A program made the position numbers and the translations under genes. This document shows positions 10,058 to 18,378 of a stretch of DNA of 64,000 nucleotides, piece after piece. Location of the stretch: assembly GCA_040756995.1 (NCBI GenBank), contig JBFLYK010000024.1, positions 34,562 to 98,561 on the forward strand, read 5' to 3'. Each line of letters opens with the position of its first letter. Positions within the stretch are counted from its first letter, which is position 1. This DNA comes from BP-133 sp040756995 (GTDB lineage Bacteria; Actinomycetota; Acidimicrobiia; IMCC26256; BP-133). Under the pieces are notes generated by a model. That model worked only from the letters and a program-made list of their open reading frames with translations. It ran no database searches and was not told the DNA's origin.

Positions 10058-10405
10058 TCAGCGGGGGCGTTTGGCGGAGGAGCCGCGGACTTCGTTGGCG
10101 GGGTAGCGCTTGGCGTTGGCGGCGATTTTGGAGGAGGCCGCTTCGAGCAGGTCGATTCCGAGCACGTCGGCGAGGCGGACGAGGTAGATCAGGACGTCGG
10201 CCATCTCTTCGGCGAGGGCTTGGCGGCCGTCGGGGGTGGCGAAGCGGGCGGTGAGGTCGTCGTCGCTTGCCCATTGGACGTGCTCGAGCAGCTCGCCGAC
10301 TTCGACGGCCAGGGAGACGGCCAGGTTCTTGGGGGTGTGGAAGCGTTCCCAGTCCCGCTCCGCGGCGAAGCGGCGCAGCTCGGCGGCGAGGTCGTCGAGG
10401 GTCAC
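10058..10405 (-). CDS. MazG-like nucleotide pyrophosphohydrolase
   Basis: This is a 115-residue protein of the MazG/RS21-C6 type, which hydrolyses (deoxy)nucleoside triphosphates to the monophosphate and PPi and cleans the nucleotide pool. The metal-binding acidic helices are visible: VEVGELLEHVQW at about residues 35-46 and EEMADVLIYLVRLADVLGID at about 66-85. The N-terminal FHTPKNLAVSLAVEVGEL is typical of the dCTP pyrophosphatase-like subgroup. It ends in a basic tail (SSAKRPR). It stands alone, with aat upstream on the same strand. Confidence 0.85.
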   Translation of the reverse strand: MTLDDLAAELRRFAAERDWERFHTPKNLAVSLAVEVGELLEHVQWASDDDLTARFATPDGRQALAEEMADVLIYLVRLADVLGIDLLEAASSKIAANAKRYPANEVRGSSAKRPR

Positions 10406-10461
10406 CGGTCGTAACGGTACTCCCCTCCCCCTGCGGCCGGCGTCGAGGTCGCACCACTGGG

Positions 10462-11286
10462 TCAGCTCGAAGTGCGGCCGGCGGGCCCGTCCATCGGCCG
10501 GGCTTCGGTGGGCGCCAGGCGGGCGACGGGGCGCCGCTCCTTTGGGAGGTTCACGGGCTCATCGCGGAAGTGGTGCAGGACGTCGATGTAGTCGGCTCGG
10601 TGGACGAGGACCTGGCCGAGTCTGGCCATGTGGTCGCTTTCGTCCTGCGTGTCGATAAGCACCACGCCGGCTTCCCGGAAGCGGTGGCAGAGGTCAACGA
10701 CCGCCACCTTGGATGCGTCGTTCGTACGGTGGAACATCGATTCGCCGCTGAAGACGCGGCCGGTGAGGACGCCGTAGAGGCCGCCGACCAGGTCGTTGCC
10801 GGACCACACCTCAAGACTGTGGGCGTGGCCGGCGCGGTGGAGGGCGCGGTAGGCGTCGTCCATTTCTTCGGTGATCCAGGTGGACGGGCGGTCGGCGCAG
10901 GCGGCGATGACGTCGTCGAAGGCCTCGTCCATCGTCGTCTCCCAGCCGCAGTGGCGGAGGCGCTTGCGCAGCGACCGGGGGACGGTCACGCGCTCGGGCA
11001 GCAGGATCGGCCGGGGATGCGGCGACATCCAGGGCATCAGCGGGCGGGAGAAGTCCGTGTCGGCGAGCACCGGGACGTCACCGTGCTGGACGAGGTCGCG
11101 AGCGTTCCGGTCGAGGGCGGCTTCGTACGGGCCGGGGGCGGGCCAGGGGAAGCAGCCGGCGCGGTACCCGGCCAACAGCGTCTCGACGTCGAGGGTTCCG
11201 CCGAGGGCGACGAGCTGGAGGGGAGCTCCGGCGACGTCCAGGCGGGCGAAGAACTCGACGGCTTCCCGGCTGGTCCCCTCCTGCAT
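10462..11286 (-). CDS. aat: Leucyl/phenylalanyl-tRNA-protein transferase
   Basis: Aat attaches Leu or Phe from its tRNA to proteins with N-terminal Arg or Lys and so creates N-degrons for ClpS/ClpAP. Family blocks are clear: LLAGYRAGCFPWP near the N-terminus, WMSPHPRPILLPE, EVWSGNDLVGGLYGV and FSGESMFHRTNDASKVA, then IDTQDESDHMARLG. The longest frame starts at 11364 but would overlap the upstream gene by about 70 bases. The ATG at 11286 gives a 274-residue protein with the usual N-terminal length. The two genes upstream are on the same strand with almost no spacing, so it may be the third gene of an operon. Confidence 0.9.
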   Translation of the reverse strand: MQEGTSREAVEFFARLDVAGAPLQLVALGGTLDVETLLAGYRAGCFPWPAPGPYEAALDRNARDLVQHGDVPVLADTDFSRPLMPWMSPHPRPILLPERVTVPRSLRKRLRHCGWETTMDEAFDDVIAACADRPSTWITEEMDDAYRALHRAGHAHSLEVWSGNDLVGGLYGVLTGRVFSGESMFHRTNDASKVAVVDLCHRFREAGVVLIDTQDESDHMARLGQVLVHRADYIDVLHHFRDEPVNLPKERRPVARLAPTEARPMDGPAGRTSS

Positions 11287-11296
11287 AGGGCGCGAA

Positions 11297-11779
11297 CTAC
11301 CGGGTGGCGCGCAGGGAGTCGAGGGCGGCGATCGCTTCGTCGAGGGTGGCGACCATGCGGCCACCGGAGGCGAGGACGAAGTCCTCGACCTGGAGGTTCA
11401 CCGGCGCCGCCTCGTGATCGGCGAGGCGGAAGTCGCTGCGCCAGCCGATCACCGGGGTCTTGTGGGCGGCCGCCCAGCCGACCTCGGCCGCCGTTCCCGA
11501 GTCGACGTCGGGGCCGTCGAGGACCGCCAGCACCGCATCGGCGGTGGCCAGCAGGCCGCGGTTCCGCTCGCCGATGGTGCGGCTCATCCGCACCAGGGCG
11601 TCCAGGCGGGCCGCTCCAGCAGGCAGGGACAGGGTCTCGGCCACGACGCCGGTCGGGTCGTCCCAGGGGTCGAGGACGGACCAGCCGGCGGCGTTCAGCC
11701 TGGGCTGAAGAACGGCCGTGAGGTAGTGGCGTCCGGGTTCGGAGAAGCCGAGGGGGCTGGCGACGTAGACGGCGGTCAC
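11297..11779 (-). CDS. Nucleoside 2-deoxyribosyltransferase-like protein
   Basis: A 160-residue protein with the N-deoxyribosyltransferase fold. The N-terminus VYVASPLGFSEPGRHYL matches the substrate loop of the family. The catalytic/ribose-binding region DVDSGTAAEVGWAAAHKTPVIG (about residues 93-114) carries the expected Asp and Glu. It probably transfers deoxyribose between bases or hydrolyses nucleoside monophosphates, which would suit the MazG-like enzyme two genes away. The GTG start at 11779 overlaps the stop of the zinc-ribbon gene (GTGA), so translation is probably coupled. Its own stop is 10 bases from the aat start. Confidence 0.75.
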   Translation of the reverse strand: MTAVYVASPLGFSEPGRHYLTAVLQPRLNAAGWSVLDPWDDPTGVVAETLSLPAGAARLDALVRMSRTIGERNRGLLATADAVLAVLDGPDVDSGTAAEVGWAAAHKTPVIGWRSDFRLADHEAAPVNLQVEDFVLASGGRMVATLDEAIAALDSLRATR

Positions 11780-12573
11780 GACGGGGGCTGGTCGAAGCGG
11801 TGGCCGCAAAAGCGGCAAAGGACGGCGGCGGCCTTCACGTCCTCGGCGCACATCGGGCAGGCCTTGGTCGCAGGGGCAGCCGGGGCAGCGGTCCCCGGCG
11901 GAGGCGGCGGGGGCGACGCCGGCGGCGGGGGCGATGCTGATGGCGAGAACTGCGGGCCGGCAGGAGGCGGCGGCGACTCCATCGGCACTTCCGTCAGCGG
12001 GCCGACGACATCCCGCAGGGCGGCGCAGAGGCGACGGAACTCGTCGTCGTGTTCGGCGTCGTAGGGCACCGTCAGTTGCTGGCCCTCGGCGGTGAGGACG
12101 AACACGCGGCGACCGTCCCGGGCGGAGGCCAGGGCGACCGCGGTCACGTCCTCCAGGAAGATGTGGACGTCGCCCTTGAGGACGATCCCGGCCAGGTCCT
12201 TGTGGTCCCGCAGCCAGTCCTTCACCAGACCGTCGTTGGCCCTGATGGCGTCCATCACAGCCTGGCGGTTGTGCTTGAAGGCCTCGGCGATCGCCTGCGC
12301 CGGACTCGCCGCTTCCTCGGCGGCGGCCGACGACCCCGACCCCTTCACGGCGCCGGCGATGACCTTGGCCAGCTCCTTGTTCTCGGCCAGGGCGGCGGTG
12401 ATGACCTTCTTGCTCGGGCCTTCGAAGGCCCGGATGAAGCTCTTCGGGTCCCGGTAGAGGGCGAAGCCGCGCTGCAGGAGGGTCTTCACGCCGCGGCGGC
12501 GCACCACGATCTTCCGCCCGACGATTTCGACCGTCTGTTCCGTTCCTTCCGCCACGAGGGGCGCGTCGTCCAC
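11776..12573 (-). CDS. Zinc-ribbon protein of unknown function
   Basis: A 265-residue soluble protein. It has an N-terminal beta-rich stretch (TVEIVGRKIVVRRRGV), a helical middle with a charged heptad-like segment, a second PH-like beta segment near GIVLKGDVHIFLEDVTAVAL, a long Pro/Ser linker and a C-terminal zinc ribbon with the pattern CPMCAEDVKAAAVLCRFCG. The zinc ribbon with this spacing is common in actinobacterial proteins that carry lipid-binding or membrane-sensing domains. I set the start at the GTG at 12573 because GGGGGAGG lies seven bases upstream; the ATG at 12639 has no such site. No function can be assigned. It is the first gene of a probable operon with the deoxyribosyltransferase and aat. 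Confidence 0.65.
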   Translation of the reverse strand: MDDAPLVAEGTEQTVEIVGRKIVVRRRGVKTLLQRGFALYRDPKSFIRAFEGPSKKVITAALAENKELAKVIAGAVKGSGSSAAAEEAASPAQAIAEAFKHNRQAVMDAIRANDGLVKDWLRDHKDLAGIVLKGDVHIFLEDVTAVALASARDGRRVFVLTAEGQQLTVPYDAEHDDEFRRLCAALRDVVGPLTEVPMESPPPPAGPQFSPSASPPPPASPPPPPPGTAAPAAPATKACPMCAEDVKAAAVLCRFCGHRFDQPPS

Positions 12574-12772
12574 CCGGTGTCCTCCCCCTTTGATCAGCGC
12601 CCACCAGGTTACGGCCGCGGCGTCACCTTCTCCGACCATCGGGCAAAACGACGCGGCAAAGCAGGTGATTCCACCCGGAGGTCACCCCCGGGCTCCCGGA
12701 GAAGTAGGCCCATCCGGGTCGTCGGCGAATCCCCTTCCGGATCTCCAGCCGCGTCCCGGGAGCTTGCTCACC

Positions 12773-15268
12773 ATGTCGTTGTTCACTCGCCGCGCCCTCC
12801 CCCGCCCTTCACGACGCCCGCGGCGGGTCAGCGCCGCCGGGGTCGTCGCCGGCGTCACCAGCGCCTTGCTGGTCCTCGGCGGAGCCCCCGCCGCCCACGC
12901 CGCCACCGACACCACCGCCCCGACCTGGGGCGCCGTGACCGTCAGCCCGGCGTCGATTGACACGTCGGCCGGGCCGGCGACGGTCACCGTGACCGCCCGG
13001 ATCCTCGACGACCAGTCCGGGATCACCAGCGGCGGCAGCACCGGCGGCGGCGGGGGCAATCTCACCTTCCGGGCGTCATCGACGACGCAGAACCTCTATG
13101 TCAGCTTCTCGGCCGCCAACCGGATCTCGGGCACGGCCCAGGACGGCGTGTACGAGTCGACGATCACCGTCCCCCGCTACGCCGCCGGGGGCACCTGGTC
13201 GATCACTGGCTCCGGTCTGAGCGACGGCGCCGGCAACTACCGCTACACCTCCACCGCCGCGGAGTCGGCCGCCGCCGGGCTCACCGCCAGCTTCAGCCAG
13301 ACCGGTGCCGGCGACACCGCCGCCCCCACCGTCACGGCCATCACGCTGACGCCGTCGTCGATCGACACCTCGACGGCCGCCCGCACCGTCACCGTGCGGG
13401 TCCGGGCCACCGACGACCTGTCCGGCATCACGTCCAGCACCGGCCCGGTCCCGACCTTCGGCGGCTCGATCCACCTCAACGTCGTGGGGCCGCCCGGCCA
13501 GCAGAGCAAGAGCGTCTTCTTCAGCTCCCACCACCGGGTGTCGGGCACCGCCACCGACGGCCTCTACGAGACCACACTGTCGATGCCCCGCTACTCGGCC
13601 GCCGGTACCTGGCGGGTCAGCAACGTCTCCGCCCAGGACAGCGCCGGCAACTCCAAGATCACCCAGGGCGCCGACCTCACCGCCGCCGGCCTCGACGTCA
13701 GCTTCACCCAGACCGGCGCCGGGGACACCACCGCTCCGACGCTGAGCGAGATCACCGTCAGCCCGACCGAGATCAACCCGGCTGTGTCGGCCCAGAGCGT
13801 GACCGTCTCGGCCCGTATCACCGACGACCTCGCCGGTCTGATCGACCCGAGCTCGAGCAACGGTTGGAACGGCGGCTACGCCAGCGTCAGCTTCGCCAAC
13901 GAGAACTCCTCGTCATTCGCGTCGGTGAACCTCACGGCCGGGAACCGGGTGCAGGGCACGGAGACCGACGGGATCTACCAGGCGACGATGACGGTCCCCC
14001 GGGGTGCCACCGGCCGCTTCACGATGACGGGCGCCACCGTGGCCGACGCCGTCGGCAACCTTCGCTTCCCCAGCGGTGCCGAACTCGGCTCGGCGTCGTT
14101 CCGAACGGTCGACACCGTCTCGATCCCCTCGGCACCGACGAAGGTCACGGCCCGCGCCGGCAACCGTTCCCTGGCCGTGTCGTGGACGCCGCCCGACCGC
14201 GACGGCGGCGCCGCCCTCACCGGCTACCAGGTCACCGCCTACTACGAAGGGGTGCACGGCATGCTGGGCTGCGACCCGTTCGCGCAGGGGGAGATCCCCC
14301 ACACCAGCTCCGGGCCCGGCGACTGTGACGTGACCGTCACCGCTCCGCCCTTCGCCACGTCGGCCGACCTCACCGGTCTCGTCAACGGCGCGCCCTACAC
14401 CGTCCGGGTGACGGCCGCCAACAGCGCCGGGTACGGTCCGGAGTCGGACCCGTCGCCGGCCGTCAAGCCCTTCGACCCGGCCAGCGACACCTCCCCGCCG
14501 GAGGTCCGGTCGCTCGAACTGTCGCCCGCCTCGGTCGACACCTCCGCCGAGGCCACCACCATCACCCTCACCGCCCGCATCGCCGACAACCTCTCAGGCT
14601 TCGGCACCGGCGCCTCGTCCGGCTCGCTGACACTGCGCAGCCCCAGCGGCCGCTTCCAGCACTACGCCTCCCTGTACGACGGCAAGCGGATCTCGGGCAG
14701 CGCCCTCGACGGCACGTACCGCACCACCGTCACCCTGCCCCGCTACGCCGAGCACGGCACCTGGACGGCGTCGCTCTACCTGACCGACGGCGTCGGCAAC
14801 ACCACCACCGTCTCCACGACGGCGCTGGCCGAGGCCGGCTTCTCTTCGGCGGTGGAGCAGACCGGCTCGCCGTCCGACACCACCGGCCCGACCCTGGCCG
14901 GCCTCACGATCTCGCCGGCCACGGTCGACACTGGCGTCGAACAGACCATCACCGTCGAGGCGCACCTCACCGACGAACTCAGCGGGCTCAGCCCCTACGG
15001 GCCGTCGCTGTGGTTCCGCAGCCCGTCCGGCCGCCAGTCCGTCTACATGACCCTCAAGCAGCAGTCCGGAACGGCGCAGGACGGCCGGTGGACGGGGACG
15101 ACGACGCTCCCCCACTACTCCGAGGCCGGCACGTGGACGGCCATGAACCTCCACCTGTCCCGAAGCTCACCGGAGCGGCGGCGTCAGCCGCAGCTCGTGA
15201 CCCGCGTGTGGATCATCGTGCCCCGCTGGTCCATCGACGCCGCGAAGCGGATCAGCGTCGGCGACTGA
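12773..15268 (+). CDS. Secreted protein with five Ig-like repeats and one Fn3 domain
   Basis: An 831-residue exported protein. The signal peptide has an Arg-rich N-region, a hydrophobic core and an Ala-x-Ala-like cleavage (APAAHAATD, about residues 37-45). Five repeats of about 110-130 residues each open with a DTTAPT-like line followed by SPASIDTS and DDLSGI. One fibronectin type III domain (IPSAPTKVTARAGNRSLAVSW) sits between repeats three and four. This suggests a cell-surface or matrix protein. The start is the ATG at 12773, with GGGAG upstream. The fifth repeat loses its expected ending near 15155: the last 35 or so residues (SRSSPERRRQPQ...) are encoded opposite the 3' end of the convergent gene and do not match the repeat pattern. 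Confidence 0.75.
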   Translation: MSLFTRRALPRPSRRPRRVSAAGVVAGVTSALLVLGGAPAAHAATDTTAPTWGAVTVSPASIDTSAGPATVTVTARILDDQSGITSGGSTGGGGGNLTFRASSTTQNLYVSFSAANRISGTAQDGVYESTITVPRYAAGGTWSITGSGLSDGAGNYRYTSTAAESAAAGLTASFSQTGAGDTAAPTVTAITLTPSSIDTSTAARTVTVRVRATDDLSGITSSTGPVPTFGGSIHLNVVGPPGQQSKSVFFSSHHRVSGTATDGLYETTLSMPRYSAAGTWRVSNVSAQDSAGNSKITQGADLTAAGLDVSFTQTGAGDTTAPTLSEITVSPTEINPAVSAQSVTVSARITDDLAGLIDPSSSNGWNGGYASVSFANENSSSFASVNLTAGNRVQGTETDGIYQATMTVPRGATGRFTMTGATVADAVGNLRFPSGAELGSASFRTVDTVSIPSAPTKVTARAGNRSLAVSWTPPDRDGGAALTGYQVTAYYEGVHGMLGCDPFAQGEIPHTSSGPGDCDVTVTAPPFATSADLTGLVNGAPYTVRVTAANSAGYGPESDPSPAVKPFDPASDTSPPEVRSLELSPASVDTSAEATTITLTARIADNLSGFGTGASSGSLTLRSPSGRFQHYASLYDGKRISGSALDGTYRTTVTLPRYAEHGTWTASLYLTDGVGNTTTVSTTALAEAGFSSAVEQTGSPSDTTGPTLAGLTISPATVDTGVEQTITVEAHLTDELSGLSPYGPSLWFRSPSGRQSVYMTLKQQSGTAQDGRWTGTTTLPHYSEAGTWTAMNLHLSRSSPERRRQPQLVTRVWIIVPRWSIDAAKRISVGD

Positions 15269-15804
15269 CCCTGCCGGGTGAACTTCACCGTGACCCGGGG
15301 ACCGGACGGGGAGGACACCTGCTCCGTCCAGCCGTCGTTGGCCGTGGCGCCGACGATGCGCAGCTCCGTCTCCGAGAGCCGCTCGACGTCGACGCTGCCC
15401 GCCTCGCCGGCCTCGTGGGTCTGCGGCGGGTCGCCCATCTGCGGCGCCGGGCCCTTGTTGATCTGCGGGGGGTCGCAGACACTCGACGACCGCCCGGAAC
15501 CGGAACCGGAACCCGAACCGGAACCCGAACCGGATCCCGACCGGGTCGTGCCGGTCGAGCCCGAGGATCCCTTGCCGGTCGTGTCCGTGCCGGAGTCCGA
15601 CCCGGAGTCGGCCCCCGGATCCGTCGAGGGATCACTGGTCGAATCGCCCGCCGAGCCCGCGCTGTCGTCGGGGGGCATCGTGGTCGTCGTCGCCTTGGCC
15701 GGGATGTTGGCCGCCGGCGTCGACTGTTCCGCCGCCAGCACCGGCGAGATCGCCACCAGGCCGACCACGCCCACGGCCAGCGGGAACAGGAATCGACGGT
15801 TCAT
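15184..15804 (-). CDS. Secreted Ser/Gly-repeat protein of unknown function
   Basis: A 206-residue exported protein. The signal peptide MNRRFLFPLAVGVVGLVAISP ends near VLAAEQ. A Thr/Ser/Asp-rich linker with a perfect Ser-Gly dipeptide run follows, then a small C-terminal domain with VDVERLSETELRIVGATA and TVKFTRQGQSPTLIRFAAS. The start is the ATG at 15804, preceded by AGGAGG at six bases; the ATG at 15819 lies upstream of this site. The gene is convergent with the Ig-repeat gene and overlaps its end by 85 bases. The AT-rich stretch upstream (about 15835-15890) is a likely promoter region. I do not recognise the domain. Confidence 0.7.
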   Translation of the reverse strand: MNRRFLFPLAVGVVGLVAISPVLAAEQSTPAANIPAKATTTTMPPDDSAGSAGDSTSDPSTDPGADSGSDSGTDTTGKGSSGSTGTTRSGSGSGSGSGSGSGSGRSSSVCDPPQINKGPAPQMGDPPQTHEAGEAGSVDVERLSETELRIVGATANDGWTEQVSSPSGPRVTVKFTRQGQSPTLIRFAASMDQRGTMIHTRVTSCG

Positions 15805-15916
15805 TGGCCGCCTCCTCACGCTTGTGCACCGTTTGCTAACAAAGGACCAGATTAATCACATCTGAAACATCCATAGCGCCAATCACACCTTTCTCTCAGC
15901 TGAACGGTCGTGCCGG

Positions 15917-17695
15917 GTGCCGGAGCGGCCGGAGGGCCGCGGTACTTTCGACGTCGTGGCCGATCCGAGCGTCGTACTGAGCGAGCGCTTCGCCGGCGCC
16001 CTGGCCTCCCTCGACGAGACGCTCCGGGGCGCTGACCCCGTCGTCCGCCGTTCCGACCGGGCCGACTACCAGGTCAACGGATCGATGGCGCTGGCCAAGC
16101 GGACGGGCCGGCCACCCCGCGACCTGGCCCAGGACATCGTCGCCCGGGTCGACCTGGCCGACATCGCCCATCCGCCGGAGATCGCCGGTCCCGGATTCAT
16201 CAACGTCACCCTCCAGGACGCCTTCCTGGCCCGGGCCCTGCAGGAGACGGCCGACGATCCCGCCCTGGGCGTCACCCCGGCCGCCACCACCGAGACGGTC
16301 GTCATCGACTACTCGGCGCCCAACGTGGCCAAGGAGATGCACGTCGGGCACCTCCGCAGCACCATCATCGGCGACGCCCTGGTGCGGGTGCTGGAGTTCG
16401 TCGGCCACCGCGTCATCCGCCAGAACCACCTCGGCGACTGGGGCACGCCGTTCGGGATGCTCATCGAGCACCTGCTGTCGGTCGGCGAGGCGGAAGCGGC
16501 CAACGAACTGTCGGTCGGCGACCTCGGCCGCTTCTACCAGGAGGCCCGGGCGGAGTTCGACGCCAACCCCGACTTCGCCGACCGGGCCCGCCGCCGGGTC
16601 GTCGAGCTGCAGGCCGGCGACCCCCAGACGCTGCGGCTGTGGAAGCTGCTGGTCGACGAGTCGTCCCGCTACTTCGAAGCGGTGTACGAGCGCCTCGGCG
16701 TCAAGCTCACGGCCGACGACCAGGCCGGCGAGAGCATGTACAACCCGCTCCTGGCCGACACGATGGCCGAGCTGGAGCGCCTCGGCCTGCTGGTCGAGAG
16801 CGAGGGAGCCCTGTGCGTGTTCCCCCCCGGGTTCACCACCCGGGACGGCAACCCGCTGCCGCTCATCGTCCGCAAGACCGACGGCGGTTTCGGCTACGAC
16901 ACCACCGACCTGGCCGCCATCCGCTACCGGCTGAAGGATCTGGGTGCCGACCGGATCATCTACGTCGTCGGCGCTCCCCAGCGGGAGCACCTGGAGATGA
17001 TCATCGAGACCGCCCGCCAGGCCGGGTGGCTCAAGCCACCGGCCCGGGCCGAGCACGTGGCCTTCGGCAGCGTGCTGGGGGCCGACCGCAAGATGTTCCG
17101 CACCCGGGCGGGAGGCAGCATCCGCTTGGTCGACCTCCTCGACGAGGCCGTCGAACGGGCCGCCCGCATCGTGGCCGAACGGGGCGACGAGCTGAGTGCC
17201 GAGGAGCAGGCGGCGGTCAGCGAGGCGGTCGGCATCGGCGCGGTGAAGTACGCCGACCTGTCGAACGACCGGGTGAAGGACTACGTCTTCGACTGGGACC
17301 GGATGCTCGACTTCCAGGGCAACACCGGGCCCTACCTGCAGTACGCCCACGCCCGGGTCCGGTCGATCTTCCGCAAGGCGCAGGCCGAGGGCGTCGCCAC
17401 CAGCGGTCTGGCGCCGGCGGCGGAGTTCCTGCCCGCCGAACGCCGCCTGGCGCTGGAGCTACTGTCGTTCGACGGGGCGGTGCACGCCACCGAGGTGTCG
17501 CTGCAGCCCCACCGGCTCTGCACGTACCTCTTCGACCTGGCCACGGCCTTCACCGACTTCTACGAGAGCTGCCCCGTTCTGCGGGCCGACACCCCCGAGC
17601 AGGTCCGGTCGAGGCTCTTCCTGGCCGACCTCACGGCCCGGATCCTGGCCCAGGGCCTTGATCTGCTGGGCATCGCCGCTCCCGACCGGATGTAG
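15917..17695 (+). CDS. argS: Arginyl-tRNA synthetase
   Basis: ArgRS charges tRNA-Arg in the cytoplasm. It is a class I synthetase of 592 residues. The N-terminal additional domain is followed by the HIGH-type motif in APNVAKEMHVGHLRST (about residues 133-148), then QNHLGDWGTPFGML. The KMSKS position is the variant DRKMFRTRAGG near residue 395. The C-terminal anticodon-binding domain ends LLGIAAPDRM. The start used is the GTG at 15917; another in-frame GTG about 13 codons downstream (VADPSVVLSERF) is equally possible, and no ribosome-binding site decides between them. It is not in an obvious operon. Confidence 0.93.
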   Translation: MPERPEGRGTFDVVADPSVVLSERFAGALASLDETLRGADPVVRRSDRADYQVNGSMALAKRTGRPPRDLAQDIVARVDLADIAHPPEIAGPGFINVTLQDAFLARALQETADDPALGVTPAATTETVVIDYSAPNVAKEMHVGHLRSTIIGDALVRVLEFVGHRVIRQNHLGDWGTPFGMLIEHLLSVGEAEAANELSVGDLGRFYQEARAEFDANPDFADRARRRVVELQAGDPQTLRLWKLLVDESSRYFEAVYERLGVKLTADDQAGESMYNPLLADTMAELERLGLLVESEGALCVFPPGFTTRDGNPLPLIVRKTDGGFGYDTTDLAAIRYRLKDLGADRIIYVVGAPQREHLEMIIETARQAGWLKPPARAEHVAFGSVLGADRKMFRTRAGGSIRLVDLLDEAVERAARIVAERGDELSAEEQAAVSEAVGIGAVKYADLSNDRVKDYVFDWDRMLDFQGNTGPYLQYAHARVRSIFRKAQAEGVATSGLAPAAEFLPAERRLALELLSFDGAVHATEVSLQPHRLCTYLFDLATAFTDFYESCPVLRADTPEQVRSRLFLADLTARILAQGLDLLGIAAPDRM

Positions 17696-17705
17696 CCCGG
17701 CCGGC

Positions 17706-17745
17706 TCTTCACATCTGCACTCCGTCTCCACACCGTCTTCACATC
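17706..17745 (+). promoter_or_regulatory. Repeated TCTTCACATC boxes, candidate response-regulator site
   Basis: TCTTCACATC occurs at 17706-17715 and 17736-17745, with a weaker copy TCTCCACACC at 17725-17734. The second and third copies are 11 bases apart, one helical turn, as is usual for tandem sites of OmpR/PhoB-type regulators. The boxes lie 50-90 bases upstream of the small membrane protein whose next gene is such a regulator. Binding is inferred only. Confidence 0.45.
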
Positions 17746-17794
17746 TCGCCGTCATCGTGGGCGCCGTCGAGTCGAGATGACGGAGGAAACGAAG

Positions 17795-18220
17795 ATGAGC
17801 AAGCGTTTGTGGACGGGTCTCCTGGTCGGCCTGCTGGGCGCCATGGCGCTGGTCGCCGTGGGCGTCGGCGCCTACCACGCCGGACAGGACCATGAGGCGG
17901 TGGTGACCACCGTCCCCGGCGCCGCCGGCGAGGTGGTCCGGGTCGTGAACTACGGGCACTGGCGGGGCGGTCCGCCCTTCGGATTCCTGTTTCCCCTGCT
18001 GATCATCGGCCTGATCGTCCTGCTGGTCGCCGGCCGGCGCCGGGCCTACTGGGGCCGTCCCTGGGGTCCCGGGCCCTGGGGCGCCGGACCGGCCGGCTGG
18101 GGCGGCGGCCCCTGCGGCCCGGCCGGCAAGGAAGCCGCCTTGTCAGAGTGGCACCAACGGGTCCACGCCGAGGCCGGCACGACCCCTGGCCCTCCTGGCG
18201 CATCGTCCCCCGACGCCTGA
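17795..18220 (+). CDS. Small membrane protein with C-terminal SHOCT-like segment
   Basis: A 141-residue protein with two hydrophobic segments: MSKRLWTGLLVGLLGAMALV (a signal or membrane anchor) and FGFLFPLLIIGLIVLLVAG (about residues 71-89). A Gly/Trp/Pro-rich stretch follows, then ALSEWHQRVHAEAG, which resembles the short SHOCT oligomerisation motif. The start is the ATG at 17795, with GGAGG eight bases before it; the ATG at 17777 would contain this site. It precedes an OmpR-type regulator and a histidine kinase, a common actinobacterial arrangement in which such a protein is the main target of the two-component system. The exact role is unknown. Confidence 0.7.
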   Translation: MSKRLWTGLLVGLLGAMALVAVGVGAYHAGQDHEAVVTTVPGAAGEVVRVVNYGHWRGGPPFGFLFPLLIIGLIVLLVAGRRRAYWGRPWGPGPWGAGPAGWGGGPCGPAGKEAALSEWHQRVHAEAGTTPGPPGASSPDA

Positions 18221-18246
18221 GCTGGGCCCGAGCCCCGTGCCTAACC

Positions 18247-18297
18247 GCGACCGGTCGCGCCTGAGGCCCTATAAGGGCCCTGAGCGCGACCGGTCGC
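18247..18297. repeat. 51-base compound palindrome (two GCGACCGGTCGC sites around a hairpin)
   Basis: Two perfect 12-base palindromes GCGACCGGTCGC (18247-18258 and 18286-18297) flank a hairpin GGCCCT-ATA-AGGGCC (18265-18279). The whole stretch is close to its own reverse complement. It lies between the small membrane protein and the response regulator. It could terminate transcription of the first gene in both directions or be an operator; the sequence alone does not decide. Confidence 0.6.
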
Positions 18298-18378
18298 GCT
18301 GGGGAACCCAGGGCGGTCGGCCCGGGGCGCTCCTACATCCACCGGCTGAGGACGAGAAACCCGCGAGGATGGTCAGCG

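Noticed and set aside
15480..15545. GGAACC/GGATCC-like direct repeats
   Set aside because: Encode the Ser-Gly run of the secreted protein at 15184-15804; no separate element.
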